Origin: Flavivirga aquimarina
Lineage (GTDB): Bacteria > Bacteroidota > Bacteroidia > Flavobacteriales > Flavobacteriaceae
DNA: 64,000 bases
Direction of reading: 5' to 3'
Assembly (NCBI RefSeq): GCF_030540835.1
Contig: NZ_JAUOEK010000134.1
Coordinates: 1-64,000, forward strand
Part shown: piece by piece, positions 1 through 8,636 of the stretch
Layout of the letters: each line of letters opens with the position of its first letter
Position numbering within the stretch: position 1 is the stretch's first letter
The notes under the pieces: generated by a model
The model's input: only the letters and a program-made list of their open reading frames with translations
The model's database searches: none
Told to the model about the DNA's origin: nothing
Program-made: the position numbers and the translations under genes

Positions 1-58
1 TTTTGAAGCATTTTTTAACTTCATATATAAGCCCATATCAAAAAATTACACAAAACAT

Positions 59-99
59 AAAAGCGATTAAGAAATATTACCTTTTTCTTAATCGCTTTT
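59..99. terminator. Rho-independent terminator, bidirectional form
   Basis: A 16-bp perfect stem (59-74 with 84-99) closes a 9-nt loop and has A and T runs at its ends, so it could stop transcripts from either side. It probably ends the gene left of the window. Confidence 0.75.
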
Positions 100-134
100 A
101 AAATTACATTTGAAAAAGAACTACCTTTTTCAGT

Positions 135-162
135 GGCCTCGTATAAAGCGGGGCTTTTTTTA
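135..162 (+). terminator. Probable rho-independent terminator
   Basis: GCCTCG at 136-141 pairs with CGGGGC at 149-154 (one G-U pair) around a 7-nt loop, followed directly by a run of seven T. It lies just after a stronger hairpin and may act as a back-up. Confidence 0.55.
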
Positions 163-443
163 ATTTATATACCTGCAAGAACAATTAATTTCAAGCATTA
201 AATTAATAAAATCATTATGAAGCTACCGCAAAATTAAAAAAAGGTTTAATTTTGTGATCTGGATTTTGTTAATCGCTTTTCAATAAAATTGAACTAGTCT
301 TAACAAATACCTATGTACATAACACGAATGTTATTCCTGTAACATAAGCTGAACTTGTTTCAGTAAGGCAAGAATCCCAAAGTGTTAACTAACTAAATTT
401 AAAAGACGACCTTTTACAAGGGAACATAAAATAGCAAATCAGT

Positions 444-1301
444 ATGTCTTGGTTTAAAAGAAAAACAAAAGGAATCACCACAACAACTCAAGAGAAAAAA
501 GACACCCCTAAAGGTCTTTGGTATAAATCTCCCACTGGTAAAGTTGTAGATGCAGAAGAATTAGAGAAAAATTTCTATGTAAGTCCAGAGGACGGTTATC
601 ATGTAAGAATTGGTAGTAAAGAATATTTCGAAATCCTTTTTGATGACAATAAATTTAAAGAATTAGATACTAATTTAGAATCTAAAGATCCTTTAAAGTT
701 TGTTGATACTAAAAAATATCCGGAACGTTTAAAAACAGCACAAGATAAAACTAACTTAAAAGATGCCGTTCGTACAGCAGTTGGAAAGTCTAAAGGAAAA
801 GATTTAGTAGTTGCCTGTATGGATTTTGCATTTATAGGTGGTTCTATGGGAAGTGTTGTAGGCGAAAAAATTGCACGTGCTGCAGATTATTCATTAGAGA
901 ATAAAATTCCTTTAATGGTAATATCTAAATCTGGTGGCGCTAGAATGATGGAAGCAGCATTATCTTTAATGCAATTAGCTAAAACATCTGTAAAATTAGC
1001 GCAATTGGCAGACGCTCAAATTCCATATATCTCTTTATGTACAGATCCAACTACAGGAGGTACAACCGCATCATTTGCTATGTTAGGCGACATCAATATT
1101 AGTGAGCCAGGAGCTTTAATTGGATTTGCGGGACCGCGGATAGTAAGAGATACTACAGGAAAAGAATTACCTGAAGGTTTTCAAACTGCCGAGTTTTTAT
1201 TAGAACACGGTTTCTTAGATTTTATTACCGTAAGAAATGAATTAAAAAATAAGGTAAATAAATATCTCGATTTAATAACAAATCAGCCTTTAAGAGTATA
1301 A
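444..1301 (+). CDS. accD: Acetyl-CoA carboxylase carboxyltransferase subunit beta
   Basis: Beta subunit of the carboxyltransferase that moves CO2 from biotin carrier protein to acetyl-CoA, making malonyl-CoA for fatty acid synthesis. At 285 aa it has the usual length. The crotonase-like core is clear: [11 protein letters not shown] near residue 132, SGGARMMEA near 163, [16 protein letters not shown] near 201 and GFAGPR near 228. The N-terminal region aligns with the zinc-ribbon of E. coli AccD, but the four zinc-binding cysteines are absent (YKSP at 27-30 and VSPED at 46-50 stand in their place; the only cysteines are at 125 and 199). From memory this loss is shared by flavobacterial AccD proteins. 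The gene stands alone and is followed by a terminator. Confidence 0.96.
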   Translation: MSWFKRKTKGITTTTQEKKDTPKGLWYKSPTGKVVDAEELEKNFYVSPEDGYHVRIGSKEYFEILFDDNKFKELDTNLESKDPLKFVDTKKYPERLKTAQDKTNLKDAVRTAVGKSKGKDLVVACMDFAFIGGSMGSVVGEKIARAADYSLENKIPLMVISKSGGARMMEAALSLMQLAKTSVKLAQLADAQIPYISLCTDPTTGGTTASFAMLGDINISEPGALIGFAGPRIVRDTTGKELPEGFQTAEFLLEHGFLDFITVRNELKNKVNKYLDLITNQPLRV

Positions 1302-1324
1302 ACATATTAAGACTATAACAGTTT

Positions 1325-1362
1325 AAGCCTGATAGATTTTTAAAACCTGTCAGGCCTTTTTT
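1325..1362 (+). terminator. Rho-independent terminator after accD
   Basis: GCCTGATAG (1327-1335) pairs with CTGTCAGGC (1347-1355) with one G-U pair, followed by a T-rich tract. Confidence 0.75.
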
Positions 1363-1412
1363 ATCCTATAATAAGTCTAAGTATAAACAATATCTTACTA
1401 GAATACAAAATA

Positions 1413-1444
1413 TTGTTAGTATCCATTAAAAATCACTATATTTG
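1413..1444 (+). promoter_or_regulatory. Bacteroidota-type promoter of rpsO
   Basis: TTG at 1413-1415 is followed after 21 bp by TATATTTG at 1437-1444, an exact match to the TAnnTTTG -7 element of Bacteroidota. It predicts a transcript start near 1451 and a leader of about 48 nt. Confidence 0.75.
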
Positions 1445-1498
1445 CCGCTCGAAAGAGAAACTTTCGTTTACATAACAATTATTTACAATAATATTAGC

Positions 1499-1768
1499 AT
1501 GTATTTAGATCAAAAAGAAAAAGAAGCCATCTTTAAAAAACACGGTAAAGATGCAAAAAACACAGGTTCTGCAGAAGGGCAAATTGCATTATTCACTTAC
1601 AGAATCAACCACTTAACAGAACATTTAAAAAATAATCGTAAAGATTTTAACACAGAGCGTTCTTTAGTGAAACTAGTAGGAAAGCGTCGTGCTTTACTAG
1701 ATTACTTAACTAAGAAAGATATCTTAAGATATCGTGCTATAGTAAAAGAATTAGGATTAAGAAAATAA
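1499..1768 (+). CDS. rpsO: 30S ribosomal protein S15
   Basis: Small-subunit protein that binds the 16S rRNA central domain early in 30S assembly. The ATG at 1499 gives 89 aa, the standard S15 length, beginning MYLDQKEKEAIF. A longer reading from TTG at 1442 is rejected because it would start inside the promoter. The conserved core is visible: TGSAEGQIALFTYRI near residues 20-34 and the basic LVKLVGKRRALLDYL stretch near 57-71. As in many bacteria it precedes pnp, but here a strong terminator and a repeat element separate the two. Confidence 0.97.
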   Translation: MYLDQKEKEAIFKKHGKDAKNTGSAEGQIALFTYRINHLTEHLKNNRKDFNTERSLVKLVGKRRALLDYLTKKDILRYRAIVKELGLRK

Positions 1769-1769
1769 G

Positions 1770-1797
1770 AAAAAGAGGCTTACTTGCCTCTTTTTTG
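1770..1797 (+). terminator. Rho-independent terminator after rpsO
   Basis: A 10-bp stem (1770-1779 with 1786-1795) around a 6-nt loop, with a T run forming its right arm, starts two bases after the rpsO stop. Confidence 0.85.
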
Positions 1798-1802
1798 TTT
1801 TT

Positions 1803-1906
1803 GCGTTAGGGATTGCAGCGGCATCCTTTTTATTTGTCTCTTTGAGCGCAGTCGAAAAGTTGTCAAATAAAAAGATATAGCGAAAAGCCCGACCTTTAGG
1901 TAACGC
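1803..1906. repeat. Nested structured repeat between rpsO and pnp
   Basis: The outer arms GCGTTA (1803-1808) and TAACGC (1901-1906) enclose a second pair, a T-rich 10-mer near 1827-1836 and CAAATAAAAA near 1864-1873. The apical part is a copy of the TGAGCGcAGTCGAA repeat (1843-1856) found elsewhere in this window. I believe similar elements are dispersed in Flavobacteriaceae genomes. It could be a REP-like mobile palindrome or a structured RNA; the sequence alone does not decide. Confidence 0.55.
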
Positions 1907-2062
1907 CCTATATAAAATAGAACTCTAGCGTAAGAGTTTAAACTACGTACTAGAAGAAGCTAGATCCTGAAATGAATTCGGGACAAAAGGTTTTTCATTG
2001 GTCACACAACAACTACACACAACAACACAACGACCATTGTTTAATTAGAATTAAAAAAATTT

Positions 2063-4321
2063 ATGATTCCACAAGTTTTTAAAGAGGTCATAGACCTAGG
2101 TGACGGTAGAGAAATTTCTATCGAAACCGGAAAATTAGCAAAACAAGCACATGGTAGCGTTGTTGTGCAGTCTGGAAAATGTATGCTTTTGTGTACAGTT
2201 GTTTCCAATTACAAACAAGCAGATGTTGATTTTTTACCATTAACAGTCGACTATAGAGAAAAATTTGCTGCGGCTGGACGTTATCCAGGAGGTTTCTTTA
2301 AAAGAGAAGCAAGACCAAGTGACGGTGAAGTTTTAACCATGCGCTTAGTAGACCGTGTTTTACGTCCGTTATTCCCAAAAGATTATCATAGTGAAACACA
2401 AGTGATGATTCAGTTAATGTCTCACGATGATGAAGTTATGCCAGATGCTATGGCAGGATTAGCTGCTTCGGCTGCAATCATGTTATCTGACTTTCCTTTT
2501 GAATGTGCTATTTCTGAAGCTAGAGTTGGTCGTGTAAATGGTGAATTCGTTATCAACCCAACAAGAGCTCAATTAGAAGAATCTGACATCGATATGATGA
2601 TTGGTGCTTCTGCAGACTCTGTAATGATGGTTGAAGGAGAAATGGATGAGATTTCTGAAGAAGAAATGACCGAAGCTATTAAGTTTGCGCACGAAGCTAT
2701 TAAAGTACAATGTGCTGCTCAATTAAAATTAGCCGAAGCATTTGGTAAAAAAGAAACTCGCGAGTACGAGCCAGAACGTGAAGATGAAGCATTAGCTCAG
2801 AAAATTCACGATATGGCTTATGATAAAGTATATGCTGTAGCAAAAGCAGGATCTTCTAAACATGAAAGAAGTGCTGCTTTCTCAGAAATTAAAGAAGAAA
2901 TTATTGCATCATTTTCTGAAGAAGAAGTTGAAGATTATGATGGATTAATATCAAAATATTACAGCAAAGCCGAAAAATCTGCAGTTCGCGACCTTACTTT
3001 AAATGAAGGTTTACGTTTAGATGGACGTAAAACGACTGATATTAGACCTATTTGGTGTGAGGTAGATTATTTACCATCAACACACGGTTCTGCGATCTTT
3101 ACTCGTGGAGAAACTCAAGCATTAGCAACAGTTACTTTAGGTACAAGTAGAGAGGCCAACCAAATAGACATGCCATCATACGAAGGTGAAGAACGTTTCT
3201 ATTTACACTATAACTTCCCGCCTTTCTCAACTGGAGAAGCAAGACCTATTAGAGGTACTTCGCGTCGTGAAGTAGGACATGGTAATTTAGCGCAAAGAGC
3301 TTTAAAAGGTATGGTTCCTGAGGATTGTCCTTATACTGTTCGTGTTGTAAGTGAAGTTTTAGAATCTAACGGTTCTTCTTCTATGGCAACTGTTTGTTCT
3401 GGTACTATGGCAATGATGGATGCTGGTGTACAACTTAAAAAACCTGTTTCTGGTATCGCTATGGGATTAATCTCTGATGCAGATTCTGGAAAATATGCTG
3501 TACTATCTGACATCTTAGGTGATGAAGATCACTTAGGTGATATGGACTTTAAAGTTACTGGTACTGCCGATGGTATCACAGCCTGCCAAATGGATATTAA
3601 AGTAAAAGGATTATCGTATGAAATTCTTGTAAATGCTTTACAACAAGCTCGTGAAGGTCGTTTGCATATCTTAACTAAGTTAACAGATACGATTGCTGCA
3701 CCTAATGATGATGTGAAATCTCATGCACCTAAAATGGTTACTCGTACCATTCCTAATGAATTTATTGGCGCTTTAATTGGCCCTGGAGGAAAAGTGATTC
3801 AGGAACTACAAAAAGAGACCAATACAACTATTGTTATTAACGAAGACCCAGTTACAGAAGAAGGTATCGTTGAAATTTTAGGAACAGGACAAGAAGGTAT
3901 CGATGCTGTTCTAGCAAAAATAGATTCTTTAATGTTTAAACCAGAAGTTGGCAGCGTTTACGAAGTAAAAGTTATTAAAATGCTTGACTTTGGTGCTGTT
4001 GTAGAATATATGGATGCACCTGGTAATGAAGTATTATTACATGTAAGCGAATTGGCTTGGGAACGTACAGAAAATGTATCTGACGTTGTAAACATGGGAG
4101 ATGTTTTTGATGTGAAGTATTTTGGTATAGATTCAAGAACTCGCAAAGAAAAAGTATCTCGTAAAGCTATTTTGCCAAAGCCAGAAGGTTATGTAGCAAG
4201 ACCACCAAGAGAAAGTAATGGTCGTGATAACCGTGGAAGAGATAACAGAGGTAGAGATAATCGTGGGCGCGATAACCGTCGTGACGATAGAAAACCTAGG
4301 GAAGAGAAGAAGGAAGATTAA
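2063..4321 (+). CDS. pnp: Polyribonucleotide nucleotidyltransferase (PNPase)
   Basis: Phosphorolytic 3'-to-5' exoribonuclease that degrades mRNA. The 752 residues show the two RNase PH-like repeats of PNPase ([20 protein letters not shown] in the first; [15 protein letters not shown] starting the second near residue 318), then a KH domain with [12 protein letters not shown] near 574 and an S1 domain near 630-700 ([16 protein letters not shown]). The C-terminal tail is a low-complexity run of four GRDNR-type units followed by a charged end, probably an added RNA-contacting tail. The start is the first ATG after a leader rich in ACA/CAAC repeats. A strong terminator follows. Confidence 0.97.
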   Translation: MIPQVFKEVIDLGDGREISIETGKLAKQAHGSVVVQSGKCMLLCTVVSNYKQADVDFLPLTVDYREKFAAAGRYPGGFFKREARPSDGEVLTMRLVDRVLRPLFPKDYHSETQVMIQLMSHDDEVMPDAMAGLAASAAIMLSDFPFECAISEARVGRVNGEFVINPTRAQLEESDIDMMIGASADSVMMVEGEMDEISEEEMTEAIKFAHEAIKVQCAAQLKLAEAFGKKETREYEPEREDEALAQKIHDMAYDKVYAVAKAGSSKHERSAAFSEIKEEIIASFSEEEVEDYDGLISKYYSKAEKSAVRDLTLNEGLRLDGRKTTDIRPIWCEVDYLPSTHGSAIFTRGETQALATVTLGTSREANQIDMPSYEGEERFYLHYNFPPFSTGEARPIRGTSRREVGHGNLAQRALKGMVPEDCPYTVRVVSEVLESNGSSSMATVCSGTMAMMDAGVQLKKPVSGIAMGLISDADSGKYAVLSDILGDEDHLGDMDFKVTGTADGITACQMDIKVKGLSYEILVNALQQAREGRLHILTKLTDTIAAPNDDVKSHAPKMVTRTIPNEFIGALIGPGGKVIQELQKETNTTIVINEDPVTEEGIVEILGTGQEGIDAVLAKIDSLMFKPEVGSVYEVKVIKMLDFGAVVEYMDAPGNEVLLHVSELAWERTENVSDVVNMGDVFDVKYFGIDSRTRKEKVSRKAILPKPEGYVARPPRESNGRDNRGRDNRGRDNRGRDNRRDDRKPREEKKED

Positions 4322-4348
4322 TTTCTTTAAAAACTCTAATAAATTATT

Positions 4349-4386
4349 AAACCTGCTAGATACATGATATCTAGCAGGTTTTTTGT
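4349..4386. terminator. Strong rho-independent terminator between pnp and the convergent gene
   Basis: A perfect 13-bp stem (4350-4362 with 4368-4380) closes a 5-nt loop, followed by a T run on the plus strand. It lies between convergent genes and could serve both. Confidence 0.85.
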
Positions 4387-5091
4387 TCAGGCTTTAAACT
4401 GCCAATTAATAATTGGAAATGAACGTTTACCATTTTTATTCCAAATACCAAATTGAATACCTCTAAAATTTTCAGCTTTATTAAAAACGCCTATTTGTAT
4501 ACCACTTCCCTTCTTTAAAATATAGTTTTCAGCAGAAATTTGAATTCCATTAAAATAATTCGCTCCATTACCCCAAACAGTTGAAATCATAATACCATTA
4601 CCTTTAAATATAGCGTTACCCCCACAAGCTACAATTAATCCATTTGCACGTTCAATAGAATTAGTTAATCCAGATAGGGACAAACCATTATTCTTCCTAC
4701 TATAATGCATAAATCCTGTTATCGAAATTCCATAAGCATCTATAGTTTCAAATGTTCCCGTAGATAAATTCAGACCATAAATTTGTTGTGTTGCTGATTT
4801 TTTCATAGTCAAATTATAAGCATCTTCACTATTTGACAAAGGTGATCGCGGTGCCATAAAATAAAATGGAGACAAAGGGAAGACTTCTAAACGAACCCCA
4901 AACGTTCTAGTTATATGTAGGTCATTATTATAATCAGTTGGAAAAGCCCCTAAAGATAAACCTACAATATCAGTATTTTTACTATGTGTAGTCCAAACAG
5001 GAAAACGAAACTTCCTTTCTTCTACTTGTTCAGTTTGAGCAAATGTTTGAAAACTAAACAATAATGTGATAATCAAAATGTAATATTTCAT
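4387..5091 (-). CDS. Secreted or surface protein of the LA_2272-like repeat type
   Basis: The protein starts at ATG 5091 with a signal peptide (MKYYILIITLLFSFQTFAQ). A longer reading to 5187 would run through the regulatory region and is not used. The mature part of about 215 aa ends in short glycine-rich beta repeats of the pattern NGIQIS, SGIQIGVFNKAEN, RGIQFGIWNKNG, which resembles the LA_2272/LA_2273 surface-repeat family. The role is unknown. It is divergent from an HTH regulator gene, with dyad operators between the two, so that regulator probably controls it. Confidence 0.65.
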   Translation of the reverse strand: MKYYILIITLLFSFQTFAQTEQVEERKFRFPVWTTHSKNTDIVGLSLGAFPTDYNNDLHITRTFGVRLEVFPLSPFYFMAPRSPLSNSEDAYNLTMKKSATQQIYGLNLSTGTFETIDAYGISITGFMHYSRKNNGLSLSGLTNSIERANGLIVACGGNAIFKGNGIMISTVWGNGANYFNGIQISAENYILKKGSGIQIGVFNKAENFRGIQFGIWNKNGKRSFPIINWQFKA

Positions 5092-5122
5092 ATATTCAAT
5101 TTTTAAATTCAAATCAAAATTA

Positions 5123-5138
5123 TTGTTATAATCACATT
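5123..5138. promoter_or_regulatory. Imperfect operator-like dyad
   Basis: TTGTTAT-A-ATCACAT resembles the perfect dyad at 5174-5190 with a changed left half. A further ATCACA half-site lies at 5152-5157. These repeats sit between the divergent genes at 4387-5091 and 5209-6177. Confidence 0.4.
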
Positions 5139-5173
5139 TTAAAACAACAAAATCACATATTATTGAATTAATT

Positions 5174-5190
5174 TTTGTGATAATCACAAA
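5174..5190. promoter_or_regulatory. Operator-like perfect palindrome between divergent genes
   Basis: TTTGTGAT-A-ATCACAAA is a perfect 17-bp dyad lying 18 bp before the regulator gene start. The same ATAATCACA motif recurs near 5129-5136, and a TGTGATAATCA copy lies near 5065-5075 inside the start of the divergent gene. The likely binder is the HTH protein encoded at 5209-6177; this is inference. Confidence 0.5.
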
Positions 5191-5208
5191 TAATAAGTAA
5201 TTTTAATC

Positions 5209-6177
5209 ATGTTCCAAGCTACATTTCTTAGTTCCATAAAAGATGAACTCCCAGAGAACACTTCAACTATTGAAGCAGTCGCTACTGCTTTACAAATAAG
5301 TTATGATGCTGCACACAGACGGGTTAGTTTAAAAAGCAAATTTTCATTAGATGAAAGTATAACTTTAGCGAAGTATTATAATTTATCTTTAGATAAACTT
5401 TTTGGGATAGCCACAAGTGAATTTTTAAGCGTTGAAAAAACGAAACGTATAGAAAACGAAGATGAATTACAAACCTATTTTGAAGATTCTTATCAATCTC
5501 TTTATCCGCTTATAAAGCAAAAGAAAAGCAGGCTTTTTTATTCTGCAAAAGATATTCCGATCTTCTATAATTTAAATGGAGATACGTTAAGTCGATTTAA
5601 ATATTATGTATGGTTAAAACTTTTAAATCCACAATACGCTACTAAAAGCTTTGAATCTTTTGCTCCAAAGATTTCGTTAATTGAATCAGGAAAACGCTTA
5701 GGTGGACTATATAACAATTTGAATACATCTGAAATTTGGGATATTACCTCTATAAACAGTACTCTTAAACAAATTCATTTTTACTACAACGCAGGACAAA
5801 TTAACACAGAAACAGCTCTATTATTATGCGAATTATTAAAAACATTAATTAAAAGCATTTCATTAAAACTAGTATCCAATAATAATACATTTAATTTGTA
5901 TTATAACGAATTGCACTTAATGAATAATAATGTGTTAGTCAGCACTCAAAATTCACAGTTGCTTTATGTTCCCTTTACCTTATTATCATATTATAAAACG
6001 AGCGATAAATACACATGTAATGAAGCTGAATTATTTTTAAACAAACAATTACAAAACTCAAAATTATTAAATAGTGCTGGCGAAAAAGAACGAAACAGTT
6101 TTTTTAATAAACTGTATTCTAAAATTGATGCTTTACATAGTTTAATAGAAGCTACTCAAGTTTTAGGTTTTGAGTAA
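5209..6177 (+). CDS. Helix-turn-helix transcriptional regulator, uncharacterised
   Basis: A 322-aa protein. Residues about 17-65 form a helix-turn-helix (TIEAVATALQISYDAAHRRV, then LDESITLAKYYNLSLDKLFG), similar to Bacteroidota regulators with a Cro-like fold. The rest is a long, mainly helical region rich in Asn, Leu and Tyr with no recognised ligand domain and no membrane segment. It is transcribed away from the secreted-protein gene at 4387-5091, with palindromic sites between them, so autoregulation and control of that neighbour are likely. Confidence 0.6.
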   Translation: MFQATFLSSIKDELPENTSTIEAVATALQISYDAAHRRVSLKSKFSLDESITLAKYYNLSLDKLFGIATSEFLSVEKTKRIENEDELQTYFEDSYQSLYPLIKQKKSRLFYSAKDIPIFYNLNGDTLSRFKYYVWLKLLNPQYATKSFESFAPKISLIESGKRLGGLYNNLNTSEIWDITSINSTLKQIHFYYNAGQINTETALLLCELLKTLIKSISLKLVSNNNTFNLYYNELHLMNNNVLVSTQNSQLLYVPFTLLSYYKTSDKYTCNEAELFLNKQLQNSKLLNSAGEKERNSFFNKLYSKIDALHSLIEATQVLGFE

Positions 6178-6346
6178 ATCTATGAACAAAAGCAAGAATT
6201 TGACAAATAATGTGACTTTTCTAAGGTTTTTGGGTCTAATAAGGGAAAACGAAAAATAATTTGAAACTTTTTGTAACATTATACGACATATATACGTATA
6301 ACTACTGAATGCCCTAATATTCAATTAAATTACAAGAGAACTTTAG

Positions 6347-7210
6347 ATGAGACAACTTAAAATTACTAAGCAGGTTACCAATAGAGAAACTGCTTCGTTA
6401 GATAAATATTTACAGGAAATAGGTAAGGTTGATTTAATTACTGCTGATGAAGAAGTGGAATTAGCTCAACGTATTAAAGCTGGTGATCAGATAGCTTTAG
6501 AAAAGTTAACAAAAGCTAATTTACGTTTTGTTGTATCTGTAGCAAAGCAATACCAAAACCAAGGTTTAACCCTACCCGACTTAATTAATGAAGGTAATTT
6601 AGGTTTAATTAAAGCGGCACAACGTTTTGATGAAACTCGTGGTTTTAAATTTATATCCTATGCTGTTTGGTGGATTCGTCAATCGATTCTTCAAGCATTA
6701 GCTGAACAATCTCGTATTGTACGTTTACCATTAAACAAAATTGGATCTATTAATAAGATTAATAAAACATTTGCTTTTCTTGAACAAAGTCACGAACGTC
6801 CGCCAAGTGCTGAAGAAATCGCTAAGGAATTAGACATGACTATTAACGATGTTAAAGAGTCTATGAAAAATTCTGGTCGTCACGTAAGTATGGATGCTCC
6901 TTTAGTTGAAGGTGAAGATTCCAACTTGTACGATGTTCTTAACAGTGGTGAATCACCAAATCCTGATAAAGAATTATTGCACGAATCGTTACGTACTGAA
7001 ATTGAGCGTGCATTAGAAACTTTAACACCTCGTGAAGCCGATGTAATTCGCTTATACTTTGGTTTAGGAAATCAACATCCAATGACTTTAGAGGAAATTG
7101 GAGAAACATTTGATTTAACACGTGAGCGTGTAAGACAAATAAAAGAAAAGGCAATTAGAAGACTAAAACATACTTCTAGAAGTAAAATATTAAAAACATA
7201 TTTAGGATAG
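6347..7210 (+). CDS. rpoD: RNA polymerase primary sigma factor (sigma-70/SigA)
   Basis: The housekeeping sigma factor that recognises the TTG/TAnnTTTG promoters seen in this window. At 287 aa it is short because, as in other Bacteroidota, region 1.1 is missing. Region 1.2 is at residues 14-47 ([15 protein letters not shown]). Region 2 includes [31 protein letters not shown] and the region 2.4 helix [18 protein letters not shown]. Region 3 begins with [13 protein letters not shown], and the region 4.2 HTH ([20 protein letters not shown]) is near residues 243-262. The gene is monocistronic and ends at a clear terminator. Confidence 0.96.
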   Translation: MRQLKITKQVTNRETASLDKYLQEIGKVDLITADEEVELAQRIKAGDQIALEKLTKANLRFVVSVAKQYQNQGLTLPDLINEGNLGLIKAAQRFDETRGFKFISYAVWWIRQSILQALAEQSRIVRLPLNKIGSINKINKTFAFLEQSHERPPSAEEIAKELDMTINDVKESMKNSGRHVSMDAPLVEGEDSNLYDVLNSGESPNPDKELLHESLRTEIERALETLTPREADVIRLYFGLGNQHPMTLEEIGETFDLTRERVRQIKEKAIRRLKHTSRSKILKTYLG

Positions 7211-7279
7211 TAATTTTTTTACGACTAAATAACAGTAACAAACAGTTACACATAACTGTTCGTTTTTTGATTGATGAAA

Positions 7280-7313
7280 GAACCCTCGGCTGATTACCGA
7301 GGGTTCACTTTTA
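7280..7313 (+). terminator. Rho-independent terminator after rpoD
   Basis: GAACCCTCGG (7280-7289) pairs perfectly with CCGAGGGTTC (7297-7306) around a 7-nt loop, followed by a T-rich tract. Confidence 0.85.
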
Positions 7314-7371
7314 TATACACCTCCATTATTAAATCTCTTATTAAAGTGAAGACTCTTCATAAAGACTTTTC

Positions 7372-7379
7372 TATATTTG
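7372..7379 (+). promoter_or_regulatory. -7 promoter element of rpe
   Basis: TATATTTG matches the Bacteroidota -7 consensus exactly, 25 bp before the rpe ATG. No TTG is seen at the expected -33 spacing. Confidence 0.55.
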
Positions 7380-7404
7380 CAAAAAACTTTACAAAAGCAT
7401 TACA

Positions 7405-8067
7405 ATGAGTTCTAAACTAATTGCACCATCAATTCTGGCAGCAGATTTTGCAAACCTTCAACGTGATATAGAAATGGTTAATAAAAGTGATGCCGATTGG
7501 TTTCACATTGATATTATGGATGGTGTGTTTGTTCCAAATATCTCTTTTGGAATGCCTGTTTTACAAGCCATTGCTAAACATGCAAAAAAAACCATTGACG
7601 TGCATTTAATGATTGTTGACCCAGATAGATATATTAAAACTTTTGCCGAATTAGGTAGTGATGTTCTTACTGTTCATTATGAAGCTTGTACACATTTGCA
7701 TCGTACACTTCAGGCTATTAAAAATGAAGGTATGAAAGCTGGTGTAGCATTAAATCCACACACAAATATTAGTCTTTTAGAAGACACCATTAATGACATT
7801 GATTTAGTGTGTATTATGAGTGTAAACCCTGGGTTTGGTGGACAAAGTTTTATTGAAAACACGTATAATAAAGTATCGCAATTAAAAGAATTAATTACAC
7901 GTAAAGGTGCTTCTACAATTATAGAAATTGATGGTGGTGTTACTAATAAAAATGCAAAAGCGCTTGTTGATGCTGGGGCAGATGTACTAGTAGCAGGAAG
8001 CTATGTGTTTAAAAGCAACGACCAGGTTAAGACTATTAAAGACTTAAAAGGATTGGCCAATTCTTAA
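7405..8067 (+). CDS. rpe: Ribulose-phosphate 3-epimerase
   Basis: Interconverts ribulose 5-phosphate and xylulose 5-phosphate in the pentose phosphate pathway. The 220 residues form a single TIM barrel of normal length. Signature segments are SILAADFANL at the start, WFHIDIMDGVFVPNISFG near 32-49 with metal-binding His and Asp, DVHLMI near 67, VNPGFGGQSF near 141 and EIDGGV near 175. Its stop overlaps the stop of the convergent CBS gene by 4 bp. Confidence 0.96.
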   Translation: MSSKLIAPSILAADFANLQRDIEMVNKSDADWFHIDIMDGVFVPNISFGMPVLQAIAKHAKKTIDVHLMIVDPDRYIKTFAELGSDVLTVHYEACTHLHRTLQAIKNEGMKAGVALNPHTNISLLEDTINDIDLVCIMSVNPGFGGQSFIENTYNKVSQLKELITRKGASTIIEIDGGVTNKNAKALVDAGADVLVAGSYVFKSNDQVKTIKDLKGLANS

Positions 8068-8480
8068 TATTGCTTTAGTAAATAGTTTATTAAATCTGTA
8101 GTTGTTACTATACCTACAAGAACCGAGTCGTCAACAATTGGTAATGCGTGAAACTCATTTTTTGCTAAAATTTCAGCTACTTCTTTAATTGTTGTGTCAC
8201 TTGAAACGCTTATCAAGTTTTTTGTCATAACCTGCTCAATAGTAAACATATTGTAAACAATCGCATCGACACTGTGCTCATCTTCAGTCGCATCAGCGAA
8301 ACTAATTCTTAGCAAATCCGTATAGCTTAACATACCAATTATAGCTTCACCACAAACTACGGGAATATGTCTAATATTATATCTTTTAAAAAGCAACTCA
8401 GCTCTCTCCAAATCATCCGATCTCCTTAAAGCTATAATATCCTTGCTCATTATTTCTGAAACTGGAGTTCTTCTTCTCAT
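8064..8480 (-). CDS. CBS-domain protein
   Basis: A 138-aa protein made almost wholly of two CBS motifs: MSKDIIALRRSDDLERAE to GMLSYTDLLRI (residues about 10-60) and VMTKNLISVSSDTTIKEVA to GIVTTTDLINYLL (about 82-135). A tandem CBS pair usually forms a Bateman module that binds adenine nucleotides and senses energy state. No effector domain is attached, so its partner is unknown. It converges on rpe with a 4-bp overlap. Confidence 0.8.
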   Translation of the reverse strand: MRRRTPVSEIMSKDIIALRRSDDLERAELLFKRYNIRHIPVVCGEAIIGMLSYTDLLRISFADATEDEHSVDAIVYNMFTIEQVMTKNLISVSSDTTIKEVAEILAKNEFHALPIVDDSVLVGIVTTTDLINYLLKQY

Positions 8481-8636
8481 CTTAATGGGTTTTAAATTCT
8501 ATAACTAAAATTAGGCATCAAAATGGAAATAAAGTATGATAAAAGTCATATCATAAATACAAAACAAAAGAACATATCCTAGATTATGCTAGTATTCTCT
8601 AGGGCTACCTAAGTGTAAAATTACACTCATAAAAAT

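Larger units (their letters stand above)
1..443. other. Intergenic region before accD, two terminators and no gene
   Basis: No open reading frame with protein-like composition is seen on either strand. The stretch holds two hairpins typical of transcript ends (listed separately), so it probably separates a gene lying left of the window from accD. The approximately 280 bases after the second hairpin are AT-rich and should contain the accD promoter, but I see no clear TTG/TAnnTTTG pair. Confidence 0.5.

Noticed and set aside
444-1301. AccD as a defective gene because the zinc cysteines are missing
   Set aside because: The frame is intact, the carboxyltransferase motifs are complete, and the cysteine-less form is, from memory, normal in this family of bacteria.
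1442-1498. Extended N-terminus of S15 from TTG 1442
   Set aside because: It would start inside the -7 promoter element; ATG 1499 gives the universal 89-aa length.
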